64,000 nucleotides of DNA from Methylocystaceae bacterium. GTDB taxonomy: Bacteria > Pseudomonadota > Alphaproteobacteria > Rhodospirillales > Terasakiellaceae. A program made the position numbers and the translations under genes. Every line of letters starts with the position of its first letter. The stretch's first letter is position 1. Below are positions 9,099 through 18,112 of this stretch, piece by piece. The stretch is taken from the NCBI GenBank assembly GCA_013373205.1, contig JABXIG010000003.1, forward strand, positions 1,033,853-1,097,852, in the 5' to 3' direction. The notes under the pieces were generated by a model. That model searched no databases. It saw only the letters and a program-made list of their open reading frames with translations, and was not told where the DNA came from.

Positions 9099-9865
9099 TT
9101 GATCTTTCAAACGCCCGTATCCTGATTTCCAATGATGATGGCATTCACGCACCGGGATTGAAAGTCTTAGAAGAAATTGCAAAATCCATTTGCGATGACG
9201 TTTGGGTGGTTGCACCCCAAACCGAACAAAGCGCAAGTGGACATTCTTTAACCCTGCGCCGCCCTTTACGTATCCATAAACATGGTGATACCCATTACAG
9301 CGTGGATGGCACCCCAACCGATTGTGTCCTTCTGGCCTTGAATGAGATTATGAAAGACCATAAGCCGAACCTTGTCTTAAGCGGTATAAATCGCGGGGGC
9401 AATTTAGGGGAAGATGTAACTTATTCCGGCACCATCGCAGCTGCTATGGAAGCGACTCTTCTCGGGGTTCCCGCTATCGCATTATCTATGTATTTTGAAG
9501 ATAGCAATGATGTGAAATGGCAAACCGCAAGCAGTTGTGGTGCGGATATCATCAGGCAGCTTGTTAAAAACACATGGCCTAGCAATACGTTAATGAATGT
9601 GAATTTCCCCGATGTGGCAGCCCAACGAGTCAAAGGCATTGAATTCACCCGCCAAGGCCGACGCAAAATCGGTGATGACCTTGCTAGAGGGCTTGATCCA
9701 CGCGGTGAAGAATATTTTTGGATTGGCGCTTTACGTAGCGAAGAAACCTTTAACAAAGGCACTGACCTACACGCTGTGGTCAACCATTATATCTCTGCGT
9801 CCCCCATCTCGTTAGACTTTACCGATTATAATACGTTGGAACGTCTGAAAGGGCAGTCAACGTGA
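9095..9865 (+). CDS. surE: 5'-nucleotidase SurE
   Basis: SurE dephosphorylates nucleoside 5'- and 3'-monophosphates and is linked to stationary-phase survival. The 256-residue protein has the metal-binding [16 protein letters not shown] near residue 10, [31 protein letters not shown] and [20 protein letters not shown], all diagnostic. It overlaps serS by four bases and pcm by four bases (GTGA), so the three genes are translationally linked. SurE next to pcm is a classical pairing. Confidence 0.97.
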   Translation: MIDLSNARILISNDDGIHAPGLKVLEEIAKSICDDVWVVAPQTEQSASGHSLTLRRPLRIHKHGDTHYSVDGTPTDCVLLALNEIMKDHKPNLVLSGINRGGNLGEDVTYSGTIAAAMEATLLGVPAIALSMYFEDSNDVKWQTASSCGADIIRQLVKNTWPSNTLMNVNFPDVAAQRVKGIEFTRQGRRKIGDDLARGLDPRGEEYFWIGALRSEETFNKGTDLHAVVNHYISASPISLDFTDYNTLERLKGQST

Positions 9866-10497
9866 GTATTGAAACGGCAAAAATTCGTTTGTTAATGGAA
9901 CTGCGTCGTCAAGGCATTACAGATACAGCTGTCTTATCAGCCATCGAAACCATCCCGCGTGAAAAATTTGTCACCGATACTTTTTTCGATCAGGCCTATG
10001 AAAACATCGCCCTGCCCATTGGATATAATCAAACGCTCAGTCAGCCCTATATCGTTGCCTTGATGACCGAAAGGTTACAGGTAAAGGATCGGATGAAAGT
10101 GTTGGAAATCGGCACCGGTTCTGGCTATCAGGCCCTTGTTCTGGCAAAACTCTGTCGTCGTCTTTATACGATTGAACGCCACAGCCCCCTTTTAGAACAG
10201 GCCAAAGCCCGTTTTGATATGTTTAAACAAACCAACATTGTAACAAAAGCTGGTGACGGCACCTTAGGTTGGCAGGAACAAGCCCCTTTTGATCGGATCA
10301 TGATAACGGCCGCAGCCGAAGATGTTCCCCCTGCCCTGGCGGACCAATTGGCTATTGGCGGGATCATGGTTGCACCAATTGGTGAAGATAAGGCCGGACA
10401 ATACCTGATCCGAGTGACGCGCACCGAAAGCGGTTTTGATGTAGAAGAATTAGAACAGGTCCGTTTTGTTCCCCTTATTCCCGGTTTACCAGAATAA
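9862..10497 (+). CDS. pcm: Protein-L-isoaspartate O-methyltransferase
   Basis: Repairs proteins by methylating isoaspartyl residues with S-adenosylmethionine. The 211 residues include the substrate loop LSQPYIVALMTERL, SAM motif I VLEIGTGSGYQALVLAKL, and DRIMITAAAEDVPPAL followed by GGIMVAPIG. The GTG start at 9862 overlaps the surE stop. A second, more divergent homologue lies at 19753-20421; this copy keeps all the expected motifs and is therefore the likely repair enzyme. Confidence 0.95.
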   Translation: MSIETAKIRLLMELRRQGITDTAVLSAIETIPREKFVTDTFFDQAYENIALPIGYNQTLSQPYIVALMTERLQVKDRMKVLEIGTGSGYQALVLAKLCRRLYTIERHSPLLEQAKARFDMFKQTNIVTKAGDGTLGWQEQAPFDRIMITAAAEDVPPALADQLAIGGIMVAPIGEDKAGQYLIRVTRTESGFDVEELEQVRFVPLIPGLPE

Positions 10498-10535
10498 AAT
10501 TGCAAGCTGTTACGAGCTTGGGCATAATCCGCAGC

Positions 10536-11504
10536 ATGAAATCAAAATGGATATATATTTCGCTTGTTATTGTCGGCTTTAGCTTGTCATCCTGTGGCTG
10601 GGTGGAAGTCCCGGCAGATGGACAATCAAAACCAGGCTATAGCCGTAGCCCATCGGCGCAACAATCAAAAAGTCGTCAAAGTGGCTTGCGTGAAATCCCG
10701 GGGACCATCATCGTTCAAAAAGGTGATACGGTCTATGCTGTATCACGGCGCACCGGAGCATCTGTCCGCGATATTATCGATACCAATAACCTGCAACCCC
10801 CGTTTCATCTAAAAGCGGGGCAACGTTTGCATTTACCGCAGGACCCTGTCCATATTGTCCGTGAAGGAGATACTCTTTATTCAGTTTCGCGAGCATATCA
10901 TACAGATGTCTATCAGTTGGCAAAGGTGAATAACCTATCTTCGCCCTTTACCCTTATTCCGGGGCAACGACTAAAACTTCCCAATACGAATAACCTGACG
11001 ACAGCATCAAAGTCGATAAATCAACAAGCACGCGTTAGTGCAACACCGATACAAAAACCAAAAGCTGTTGCAAAAATAGCCCCGCGTATCAGTAAAAAAG
11101 CCATCCCGACACCACCACCACGTTCAAGCAGTCGTTTTTCATGGCCCGCACAAGGCAAATTATTATCTTCTTTTGGCGCCAAAAAAGATGGTTTGCGTAA
11201 TGATGGTATTAATATTGCCGCCCCTAAAGGCACCCCGATTAAGGCAGCTGAAAATGGCGTCGTGGCTTATAGTGGCAATGAACTGCGCGGATTTGGCAAT
11301 ATGGTTTTACTAAAACATTCTGGTGGTTGGATCACAGCCTATGCCCATGCAGATAAAATTATGGTCACACGTGGGCAGAAGATCAAGAAAGGTCAGAAAA
11401 TTGCTTTGGTTGGCAGTTCTGGCGGCGTAACAAGACCACAACTGCATTTTGAAATCCGCAAAGGGATGAACCCGGTTAATCCAAAGAAATATTTGGGTGG
11501 GTAG
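10536..11504 (+). CDS. NlpD-like lipoprotein with two LysM and a degenerate LytM (M23) domain
   Basis: A 322-residue envelope protein. MKSKWIYISLVIVGFSLSSC is a lipoprotein signal with lipobox LSSC. Two LysM peptidoglycan-binding repeats follow (IIVQKGDTVYAVSRRTG and HIVREGDTLYSVSRAYH), then a basic, Pro-rich linker and an M23 domain. The zinc ligands are replaced: NDGINIA stands where active enzymes have HxGxDx, and QLHFEIR where they have HLHFE. E. coli NlpD is degenerate in the same way and activates amidase AmiC rather than cutting peptidoglycan; the same role is inferred. ATG 10536 is chosen over an upstream TTG because it yields the signal peptide. Confidence 0.88.
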   Translation: MKSKWIYISLVIVGFSLSSCGWVEVPADGQSKPGYSRSPSAQQSKSRQSGLREIPGTIIVQKGDTVYAVSRRTGASVRDIIDTNNLQPPFHLKAGQRLHLPQDPVHIVREGDTLYSVSRAYHTDVYQLAKVNNLSSPFTLIPGQRLKLPNTNNLTTASKSINQQARVSATPIQKPKAVAKIAPRISKKAIPTPPPRSSSRFSWPAQGKLLSSFGAKKDGLRNDGINIAAPKGTPIKAAENGVVAYSGNELRGFGNMVLLKHSGGWITAYAHADKIMVTRGQKIKKGQKIALVGSSGGVTRPQLHFEIRKGMNPVNPKKYLGG

Positions 11505-11514
11505 TCCTGTCATC

Positions 11515-11533
11515 TTCCTGCGTAAGGCAGGAA
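11515..11533 (+). terminator. Possible terminator after the nlpD-like gene
   Basis: A perfect 7-bp stem TTCCTGC/GCAGGAA with a 5-base loop begins 11 bp after the stop codon. Only a weak pyrimidine run (CCTCTT) follows, so termination efficiency is doubtful. Confidence 0.35.
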
Positions 11534-11561
11534 CCTCTTAAAGCTGATATAGATTAAAGAG

Positions 11562-11584
11562 GTCCCTGTTGTTTACACAGGGAC
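11562..11584 (-). terminator. Probable ilvD terminator
   Basis: A perfect 8-bp stem GTCCCTGT/ACAGGGAC with a 7-base loop lies 8 bp beyond the ilvD stop. Read on the minus strand it is followed by CTCTTTAAT, a modest T-rich run. Confidence 0.5.
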
Positions 11585-11591
11585 ACACTTA

Positions 11592-13445
11592 TTAACCTTC
11601 AATCTTTGACACATCGCGAACCGCGCCTTTATCGGCACTGGTTGCCATGGCCGCATAGGCACGCAGTGCCATGCTGACTTTGCGATCGCGTGGTTTGGCT
11701 GGTTTCCATGCTGCATCACCTTTGGCTTCCATGGCCTCACGGCGTTTAGCCAAATCATCATCACTAATCTTTAGATTGATGGAACGGTTGGGGATATCGA
11801 TTTCAATCGTATCACCTTCTTCAATCAAACCAATGGCCCCGCCGTTGGCTGCTTCAGGTGACGCATGGCCAATAGACAGGCCAGATGTGCCACCAGAAAA
11901 CCGCCCATCGGTCAACAAGGCACATTCTTTTCCAAGTCCCATAGATTTCAGATAACTGGTTGGGTAGAGCATTTCCTGCATACCCGGACCACCTTTTGGA
12001 CCTTCATAGCGGATAATAACAACGTCGCCTGCTTTGACTTCCCCTGCCAAGATACGGGCAACGCCTTCATCCTGACTTTCACAAACGCGTGCTGTTCCTG
12101 TGAATGTCCAGATGCTTTCATCCACACCTGCGGTCTTAACAACGCAGCCATCAACGGCTATGTTTCCGTAAAGAACGGCCAAACCACCGTCTTTGGTGAA
12201 AGCACTTTCTACATCACGTACAACACCACCAGCACGGTCTGCATCCAATACTTTATAACGTGCACCTTGTGAAAAGGCTTCTTGCGTTGGGATTCCACCG
12301 GGTGCCGCTTTATAAAAGGTTTGAACCTCATCTGAATCATTGCGAACAATATCCCAATGATCGATTGCTTCCCCAATGGATTTGCTGTGAACAGTTGAAA
12401 CATCGCGATTAATCAACCCACCACGGTCCAATGCCCCCAAGATCCCCATGATCCCGCCTGCACGGTGCACATCTTCGATATGAACATCTGCAACAGCTGG
12501 GGCCACTTTGGACAAGCAAGGTACTTTGCGGGATAAGGCGTCCATATCTTTCATGGTGAAATCAACTTCAGCTTCGCGTGCAATTGCCAAAAGGTGCAGG
12601 ATCGTATTTGTTGATCCACCCATGGCAATATCCAAGGTCATCGCATTTTCAAAGGCTTCATAAGTCGCAATTCCGCGTGGGGTGACGCTATCATCGTCTT
12701 GTTCATAATATCGTTTACAGATTTCAACCGCTGTACGGCCCGCATTTTCAAACAAGGCACGACGGTCTTCATGAGTTGCGACAATAGTGCCATTACCAGG
12801 CAGAGATAAACCCAAAGCTTCTGACAGGCAGTTCATGGAATTGGCTGTAAACATGCCTGAACAAGATCCGCACGTCGGGCAAGCCGAACGTTCAATCGCA
12901 TCGACTTCTTCATCAGATACGTTGGGGTCAGCTGCTTTCACCATGGCGTCAACCAGATCAAGCGCGTGCTCCACATCATCGATGGTGACTTTACCCGCTT
13001 CCATCGGACCACCGGACACAAACACAGCCGGAATATTCAGGCGCATCGCAGCCATCAACATCCCCGGTGTGATCTTGTCACAGTTTGAAATACAAACCAT
13101 GGCATCAGCACAATGGGCATTGACCATATATTCAACGCTATCAGCGATCAAATCACGTGATGGCAGGCTGTAGAGCATACCATCATGCCCCATTGCAATA
13201 CCGTCATCCACAGCGATTGTGTTAAATTCTTTGGCAACACCGCCTGCTTTTTCAATTTCACGTGCGACAAGCTGACCGAGGTCTTTCAGGTGGACGTGAC
13301 CGGGTACAAACTGTGTGAACGAGTTGACCACTGCAATAATCGGTTTGTCAAAGTCCCCATCTTTCATCCCGGTTGCGCGCCATAATGAACGGGCGCCCGC
13401 CATATTGCGGCCATGTGTCGTCGTACGTGAACGATATTCAGGCAT
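11592..13445 (-). CDS. ilvD: Dihydroxy-acid dehydratase
   Basis: Catalyses the dehydration of 2,3-dihydroxy-3-methyl(butanoate/valerate) in valine, leucine and isoleucine synthesis, using an Fe-S cluster. The 617-residue protein carries the cluster cysteines in [15 protein letters not shown] and [19 protein letters not shown], and the C-terminal [23 protein letters not shown] 13445 gives [19 protein letters not shown], matching the E. coli-type start, with AAGGA upstream; a TTG three codons earlier is rejected. It stands alone, with a terminator on each side. Confidence 0.97.
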   Translation of the reverse strand: MPEYRSRTTTHGRNMAGARSLWRATGMKDGDFDKPIIAVVNSFTQFVPGHVHLKDLGQLVAREIEKAGGVAKEFNTIAVDDGIAMGHDGMLYSLPSRDLIADSVEYMVNAHCADAMVCISNCDKITPGMLMAAMRLNIPAVFVSGGPMEAGKVTIDDVEHALDLVDAMVKAADPNVSDEEVDAIERSACPTCGSCSGMFTANSMNCLSEALGLSLPGNGTIVATHEDRRALFENAGRTAVEICKRYYEQDDDSVTPRGIATYEAFENAMTLDIAMGGSTNTILHLLAIAREAEVDFTMKDMDALSRKVPCLSKVAPAVADVHIEDVHRAGGIMGILGALDRGGLINRDVSTVHSKSIGEAIDHWDIVRNDSDEVQTFYKAAPGGIPTQEAFSQGARYKVLDADRAGGVVRDVESAFTKDGGLAVLYGNIAVDGCVVKTAGVDESIWTFTGTARVCESQDEGVARILAGEVKAGDVVIIRYEGPKGGPGMQEMLYPTSYLKSMGLGKECALLTDGRFSGGTSGLSIGHASPEAANGGAIGLIEEGDTIEIDIPNRSINLKISDDDLAKRREAMEAKGDAAWKPAKPRDRKVSMALRAYAAMATSADKGAVRDVSKIEG

Positions 13446-13470
13446 AGTCTTCAATCCTTACGATCTTGGC

Positions 13471-13503
13471 AAAAATAAAGCCCTGCACTATTAAAAGCAG
13501 GGC
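13471..13503 (-). terminator. Rho-independent terminator downstream of the HAD-like gene
   Basis: Read on the minus strand, GCCCTGC, a 10-base loop and GCAGGGC are followed by TTTATTTTT. It lies 37 bp past the HAD-like gene stop and before ilvD, so it separates the two transcription units. Confidence 0.8.
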
Positions 13504-13540
13504 GTCTAACATAGCTATGTCTTTCGCATTTGTAAAAGTC

Positions 13541-14062
13541 TTATACCGATGTTGCGATATAATCTGGCTCGATCCCAAAGTCAGAACCATTTTGATCTAT
13601 TTCATTCGTAATGAGCAATGTTGTTAGACCCTGCGCCTGACCCAACGCGACTTCTGTAATAATGTCTGAACAGACCATCAAAATGCGGCTTTTATGAGCC
13701 AATGGGAACTTGGCTTTTAGATTGTCGAAATCTTCAGTCAACAAAATACGTTCTGGCGCAAAGGACAGACCAAGATAATTGACATGTTTTGCCACTTCTT
13801 CCCTTGAAAGATATGGATCAGCTGAAAACATGGCCAATTTCCGTTCCATACGACGAAGGGATGGCACAAGTACGGCGCCTGCCGGATGGGTTTTTCCGTT
13901 TTTTGTTAATGTGTCTTCTGTACTAAACAAAATCACATCAAAATCACGCGCGATTTCCAAAACACCGGAAATTCTTTTTGTATCAACCGGATGCGCTTTA
14001 CACAAACCAGGCAATATCCCCCCGTCAACAGCAGGTGGATTAACCAAAGTTTTAAACCTCAT
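13541..14062 (-). CDS. HAD-like protein with a degenerate active site, function unknown
   Basis: The 173-residue protein is not confidently recognised. Its layout resembles the HAD fold: a hydrophobic strand DVILFSTEDTLT where hydrolases have FDxDGTL, a middle LRRMERKLAMFSADPYLS region, and ILMVCSDIITEVALGQAQGL resembling the GDxxxTDxxxAxxAG motif. The nucleophilic Asp is replaced by Ser and the second Asp by Glu, so phosphatase activity is unlikely. ATG 14062 has GAGGTG just upstream; the GTG two codons earlier overlaps that site. It is a single gene with its own terminator. A role as a binding or structural protein is only a guess. Confidence 0.5.
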   Translation of the reverse strand: MRFKTLVNPPAVDGGILPGLCKAHPVDTKRISGVLEIARDFDVILFSTEDTLTKNGKTHPAGAVLVPSLRRMERKLAMFSADPYLSREEVAKHVNYLGLSFAPERILLTEDFDNLKAKFPLAHKSRILMVCSDIITEVALGQAQGLTTLLITNEIDQNGSDFGIEPDYIATSV

Positions 14063-14147
14063 AATCACCTCGCATATTCCCTAATATTTGTCAGCCGATA
14101 CTAATAAGTAGGAAAAATTAATGATGTTTCAAGTGGGAAAATAAAGA

Positions 14148-14654
14148 TTATTTAGGCGGGATCGCACGGCCCATTGCTGTAAGTGTTTTTTCTAACTCAT
14201 TTGCCTTATTTTTTAAGTCTTTTTCCATTTGCTTAATCTGACGATCCAAGGAAACAGCATTTCTATAAGATCGTTCACGCTTTGCCCGGGCTGCCTTTTT
14301 CAAAGCTTTTCGTCCTGCCCATTCTCCAGCATGAGCCAAAACAACGATACCGGCAATCAGGCAAATCATGCCAGCAAGCATATAATCAAGCTTACCAAAA
14401 GCAGCCGCAACGCCCCAAAATCCGATGGTTGCGATAGATGAACCAATAATAAACAACATGCGACGGCTGATCTGATCTTCCGTTTGATGCGTCTTTTCAA
14501 TGTCTTTCATGGAATTTGCAATTTCAACACGGGCAAGCTGTTGCCATTTGTTAAAATTCATTCCCTTAAAAGGTTCGCGATTTTCGCGGATAAACAGTTC
14601 AAGGCGCTTGACGATATATTCTGCGCGTTCTTCTGGAGTTGGTTCGTGAGCCAT
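14148..14654 (-). CDS. Hypothetical membrane protein with two helices and a C-terminal coiled coil
   Basis: A 168-residue protein of unknown function. Residues 1-65 are hydrophilic and helical (PEERAEYIVKRLELFIREN), followed by two closely spaced membrane segments (about 68-88 and 90-112). The rest is a strongly basic and then mixed-charge helix (GRKALKKAARAKRERSYRN, and QIKQMEKDLKNKANELEKTL) likely to form a coiled coil. Both ends would be cytoplasmic if the hairpin model holds. It lies between the HAD-like gene and valS without overlap, and has its own start. The N-terminal pattern PEERAEYIVKRLE occurs in small alphaproteobacterial proteins, but I cannot name a family. Confidence 0.7.
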   Translation of the reverse strand: MAHEPTPEERAEYIVKRLELFIRENREPFKGMNFNKWQQLARVEIANSMKDIEKTHQTEDQISRRMLFIIGSSIATIGFWGVAAAFGKLDYMLAGMICLIAGIVVLAHAGEWAGRKALKKAARAKRERSYRNAVSLDRQIKQMEKDLKNKANELEKTLTAMGRAIPPK

Positions 14655-14671
14655 AATTTTTCACTTCCATA

Positions 14672-14704
14672 GAAAAAGCCCTACCCTTTTCCTTGGGTAA
14701 GGCT
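14672..14704 (-). terminator. Rho-independent terminator of valS
   Basis: On the minus strand, AGCCTTACCC pairs with GGGTAGGGCT (one mismatch, 8-base loop) and is followed by TTTTTCT. It begins 32 bp after the valS stop. Confidence 0.8.
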
Positions 14705-14736
14705 TTTACTTTAGTCAAAAAGTTACAAACAATCCG

Positions 14737-17373
14737 TTAAAGGGCACTGACCAGACGAGCCAATGCTTCTTTAAATTTGTTGTTCTTTTCTGTCAGTTCG
14801 GCAACCTTGGTGCGTTCAGTTTCAACAACTTCAGCCGGCGCATTACTGACGAATTTATCGTTCGACAGTTTTTTCTCTTTACCGCCTATAATTTTATCAA
14901 GATTTGCGATCTCTTTTTCAAGTCGCGCTTTCTCCGCTGCGACATCCATATGGTCAACAACATTGATAAACACAGTTGCATCACCCACAACTTCTTGAAC
15001 ACATCCTTGGGCAATAGCTTCAGCGACAATTTCGACTTTTTCCAAGCGTGCCATACGCAGGATCAGGTCCTTATTACGTACCAAACGTGCTGCAGTTACG
15101 TCACTAGCACCATGGAGATAGACATCTAGCTTTACACTGCCTGGAACGTTTAATTCTGAACGGGTGGTGCGGATGGTAGAAATCAGGTCTACCAGCCAGT
15201 CCATTTCAGCGTTGGCATCTGCATCATCCAGTACTTTTTCCGGCCAGGCACTGCTAATCAATTGATTTGCACGTTCATTGGCCATGGATTCCCAAAGTTC
15301 TTCAGAGATATATGGCATAGTGGGATGCAGAATGTGCAAAATTTGATCGAGGACCCAAGCGGTTGTTGCTTTTGTTTCTTCAATAGCTGCTTCGTCTGAA
15401 CCTGCAAGAATTGGCTTTGTAAATTCCAAGTACCAATCACAGAACGTCCCCCATGAAAAGCCATAGATGGAATTAGCCGATTCGTTGAAACGATATTCTT
15501 CGATTTGACGACCAACCTCTTCGGCAACATCACCGACTTTCCCTACAATCCAGCGGTTAACCGGGTGTTTTACGTTTGCGGCATCAAAGCCAGCATCAGG
15601 CTGGCAGCCGTTCATCTGGCAGAAACGAGCAGCATTCCAAAGTTTTGTTGCAAAGTTGCGATATCCTTCAACCCGGCTTTTTGCAAGTTTAATATCACGA
15701 CCTTGTGCAGCCATTGCTGTCAGTGTGAAGCGCATCGCATCCGCGCCAAATTCATCGATCATTTCCAAAGGATCAATAACATTACCTTTAGACTTTGACA
15801 TTTTCGCACCATGTTCGTCACGTACAAGTGCGTGGATATAAACATCTTTAAACGGAACTTCCCCCATAAAGTGGATACCCATCATCATCATGCGGGCAAC
15901 CCAGAAGAAGATGATATCAAACCCTGTGACCAACACATCAGTGGTATAGTATTTTTCAAGCTCTGGTGTTTTTTCAGGCCAACCTAATGTCGAAAAAGGC
16001 CAAAGCGCAGAAGAAAACCATGTATCAAGCACATCGGTTTCACGGGTCAGTTGCACCCCTTCACCCGCTGCTTTCTGCGCTTCTTCTTCTGTCATTTCAA
16101 CATAGACATTTCCGTTTTCGTCAAACCATGCCGGAATTTGATGACCCCACCAGATCTGACGGGAAATACACCAGGGCTGGATATTGCGCATCCATTCGTA
16201 ATAGGTGTTTTCCCATTGCTTAGGTACGAAACGGGTTTTACCGGTTTCGACGGCTTCCAACGCTGGTTTAGCAAGAACATCCGCTTTAACGAACCACTGA
16301 TCCGTCAGCCATGGTTCAATCACAACACCAGAACGGTCCCCATAAGGCACGGTCATTGGGTTTTCTTCGATCTTCACCAACAGGCCAAGGCTTTCCATTT
16401 CATCAACAATGGCTTTACGTGCATCAAAACGATCCATGCCCTGATATTTTTCAGGCGCATTTTCGTTAAGTTTTGCATTCATATCCAAAACGTTAATGAT
16501 TTCCAGATCACAGCGTTTGCCAACCTCATAGTCATTGAAATCATGACCCGGTGTAATCTTAACCGCACCAGAGCCTTTTTCAGGATCAGCATATTCATCT
16601 GCAACAATCGGAATCGCGCGGTTTACAATCGGCAGGATAACGTTTTTGCCAATCAGGTCTTTGTAGCGTTCATCATCAGGATGTACAGCGACACCGGTAT
16701 CACCTAACATGGTTTCTGGACGGGTGGTCCCTACCATTATGTATTTACCGTCTTCACCTTCCAACGGATAATTGAAATACCACATTTTCCCGTTTGTTTC
16801 GCGCTGTTCGACTTCCAGATCAGAAATGGCGGTATGTAATTTAGGGTCCCAGTTGACCAGTTTTTTATCGCGATAGATTAGACCTTCTTTATAAAGCTGT
16901 ACAAAAACTTTACGAACAGCTTCAGAACAGCCGTCATCCATTGTAAAACGTTCTTTTGCCCAATCCGCAGAAGCCCCAAGACGACGAAGCTGTTTGACAA
17001 TTGTCCCGCCAGATTCTTCTTTCCATTCCCAGATTTTATCGATGAATTTTTCACGGCCCAAATCATGGCGAGTAACTCCTTCGCCTTCCAGTCGTCGTTC
17101 AACAACCATTTGTGTGGCAATACCAGCGTGGTCTGTTCCCGGTTGCCACAAGGCGTCTTTACCTTTCATACGGTTATAACGGATCAAAATGTCCTGCAAG
17201 GTAAACGTCAAAGCGTGGCCCATGTGAAGGCTGCCAGTGACATTCGGTGGCGGCATCATGATGGTATAGGGATCTTTGCCGGATGTATGATCAGCGGCAA
17301 ATGCGTTGTTATCTTCCCAAAGCTTATAGTGCTTTTCTTCAACGGCTGCGGGGTCGAATTTTTTGTCCAACAT
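14737..17373 (-). CDS. valS: Valyl-tRNA synthetase
   Basis: Charges tRNA-Val. The 878-residue class I synthetase has the HIGH-type motif in [15 protein letters not shown] (about residues 41-55), an editing (CP1) domain with [19 protein letters not shown], the [12 protein letters not shown] loop, and a C-terminal coiled coil ([20 protein letters not shown]) that contacts tRNA. Length fits the short alphaproteobacterial form. It follows popZ on the same strand, with a strong terminator between, so it may have its own promoter in 17374-17430. Confidence 0.97.
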   Translation of the reverse strand: MLDKKFDPAAVEEKHYKLWEDNNAFAADHTSGKDPYTIMMPPPNVTGSLHMGHALTFTLQDILIRYNRMKGKDALWQPGTDHAGIATQMVVERRLEGEGVTRHDLGREKFIDKIWEWKEESGGTIVKQLRRLGASADWAKERFTMDDGCSEAVRKVFVQLYKEGLIYRDKKLVNWDPKLHTAISDLEVEQRETNGKMWYFNYPLEGEDGKYIMVGTTRPETMLGDTGVAVHPDDERYKDLIGKNVILPIVNRAIPIVADEYADPEKGSGAVKITPGHDFNDYEVGKRCDLEIINVLDMNAKLNENAPEKYQGMDRFDARKAIVDEMESLGLLVKIEENPMTVPYGDRSGVVIEPWLTDQWFVKADVLAKPALEAVETGKTRFVPKQWENTYYEWMRNIQPWCISRQIWWGHQIPAWFDENGNVYVEMTEEEAQKAAGEGVQLTRETDVLDTWFSSALWPFSTLGWPEKTPELEKYYTTDVLVTGFDIIFFWVARMMMMGIHFMGEVPFKDVYIHALVRDEHGAKMSKSKGNVIDPLEMIDEFGADAMRFTLTAMAAQGRDIKLAKSRVEGYRNFATKLWNAARFCQMNGCQPDAGFDAANVKHPVNRWIVGKVGDVAEEVGRQIEEYRFNESANSIYGFSWGTFCDWYLEFTKPILAGSDEAAIEETKATTAWVLDQILHILHPTMPYISEELWESMANERANQLISSAWPEKVLDDADANAEMDWLVDLISTIRTTRSELNVPGSVKLDVYLHGASDVTAARLVRNKDLILRMARLEKVEIVAEAIAQGCVQEVVGDATVFINVVDHMDVAAEKARLEKEIANLDKIIGGKEKKLSNDKFVSNAPAEVVETERTKVAELTEKNNKFKEALARLVSAL

Positions 17374-17430
17374 GATTGAGAAGGCCTTCTTCTTAAAAAG
17401 TTTGCAAATTTAAAATATGTAATAAACGCC

Positions 17431-17460
17431 AAAACGCCCGAGGACAACCCCGGGCGTTTT
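17431..17460 (-). terminator. Rho-independent terminator of popZ
   Basis: A perfect 10-bp stem AAAACGCCCG/CGGGCGTTTT with a 10-base loop lies 22 bp beyond the popZ stop. The T run is at the end of the stem on either strand. Confidence 0.75.
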
Positions 17461-17482
17461 GTTTTCATGATTATTTGTCGCT

Positions 17483-18034
17483 TTAGTCTTCGAGACGTTC
17501 CGCGCGGTTGATCATAATATCGATTTCTTTCTTCACCAAACGTTCGATCAAGTAAGGCAAGTTGCGATCCAACCATTCTTTCAAAAGTGGGCGTAACATC
17601 TCACGGGTTAGCCCCTCTAATGTCACATCACGTGTACCAACTGCGATATCACGTTGATCCAAAATTGCTTTTGCCAGTTCAGAAAGTACATCTGTGGAGG
17701 CATCAACAGTTGGTGGAGAAACGATTCGATTTGCAACATCAGAAGCCGTTACAGGCTGAGGGACGAATTCCGGTTCCGGCTCTTCCTCTTCAATCATCAT
17801 ATCTGATGTCAGATCAAGAATATCGTCATCAATATCAATTTCATCAAAAATAGGTTCAGGTTCAGGTTCCGGCTCGGGCTCTGGTTCAGGCTCGGGTGCT
17901 GCTTCTGCAACTGTTTCACCACCTTCTGCGCCTTCTTCCTCATCTTCAGAAAGAATTCGACGGATAGAGGCAAGAATATCCTCCATCGACGGTTCTGCAC
18001 CGTCTTCCGTGGCTTCTGTGTTTTCTTCACTCAT
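17483..18034 (-). CDS. popZ: Polar organizing protein PopZ-like (DUF2497)
   Basis: PopZ forms a polymeric matrix at the alphaproteobacterial cell pole that anchors ParB-parS and polar signalling proteins. The 183-residue protein shows the three expected parts: a short N-terminal helix PSMEDILASIRRILSEDEE that binds clients, an acidic Pro/Glu-rich disordered middle containing an eight-fold Glu-Pro repeat, and a conserved C-terminal oligomerisation region with LTREMLRPLLKEWLDRNLP and LVKKEIDIMINRA. The order tolC-popZ-valS is common in alphaproteobacteria. Assignment to the family is firm; the polar role is by homology. Confidence 0.9.
   Translation of the reverse strand: MSEENTEATEDGAEPSMEDILASIRRILSEDEEEGAEGGETVAEAAPEPEPEPEPEPEPEPIFDEIDIDDDILDLTSDMMIEEEEPEPEFVPQPVTASDVANRIVSPPTVDASTDVLSELAKAILDQRDIAVGTRDVTLEGLTREMLRPLLKEWLDRNLPYLIERLVKKEIDIMINRAERLED
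17853..17898 (-). repeat. Glu-Pro codon repeat inside popZ
   Basis: About eight imperfect 6-bp units (GAR-CCN; seen on the plus strand as GGTTCAGG/GGCTCGGG) encode alternating Glu-Pro. Third positions vary, showing protein-level selection rather than recent slippage. Repeat number may vary between strains. Confidence 0.8.
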
Positions 18035-18112
18035 CTTTAATCACCCGAATTATTAAACGTAATCATAAAAGAATTTATGCGATTCTTAAAATTATACGCT
18101 GCCTCACCTTAA

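Noticed and set aside
16051-16707. Plus-strand open frame of 218 codons opposite valS
   Set aside because: Antisense shadow of a conserved synthetase; composition is Phe/His/Ile-rich and no start signal is present.
17853-17898. Repeated GGTTCAGG/GGCTCGGG units, considered as a CRISPR or satellite
   Set aside because: They are in-frame Glu-Pro codons of popZ with variable third positions and no spacers.
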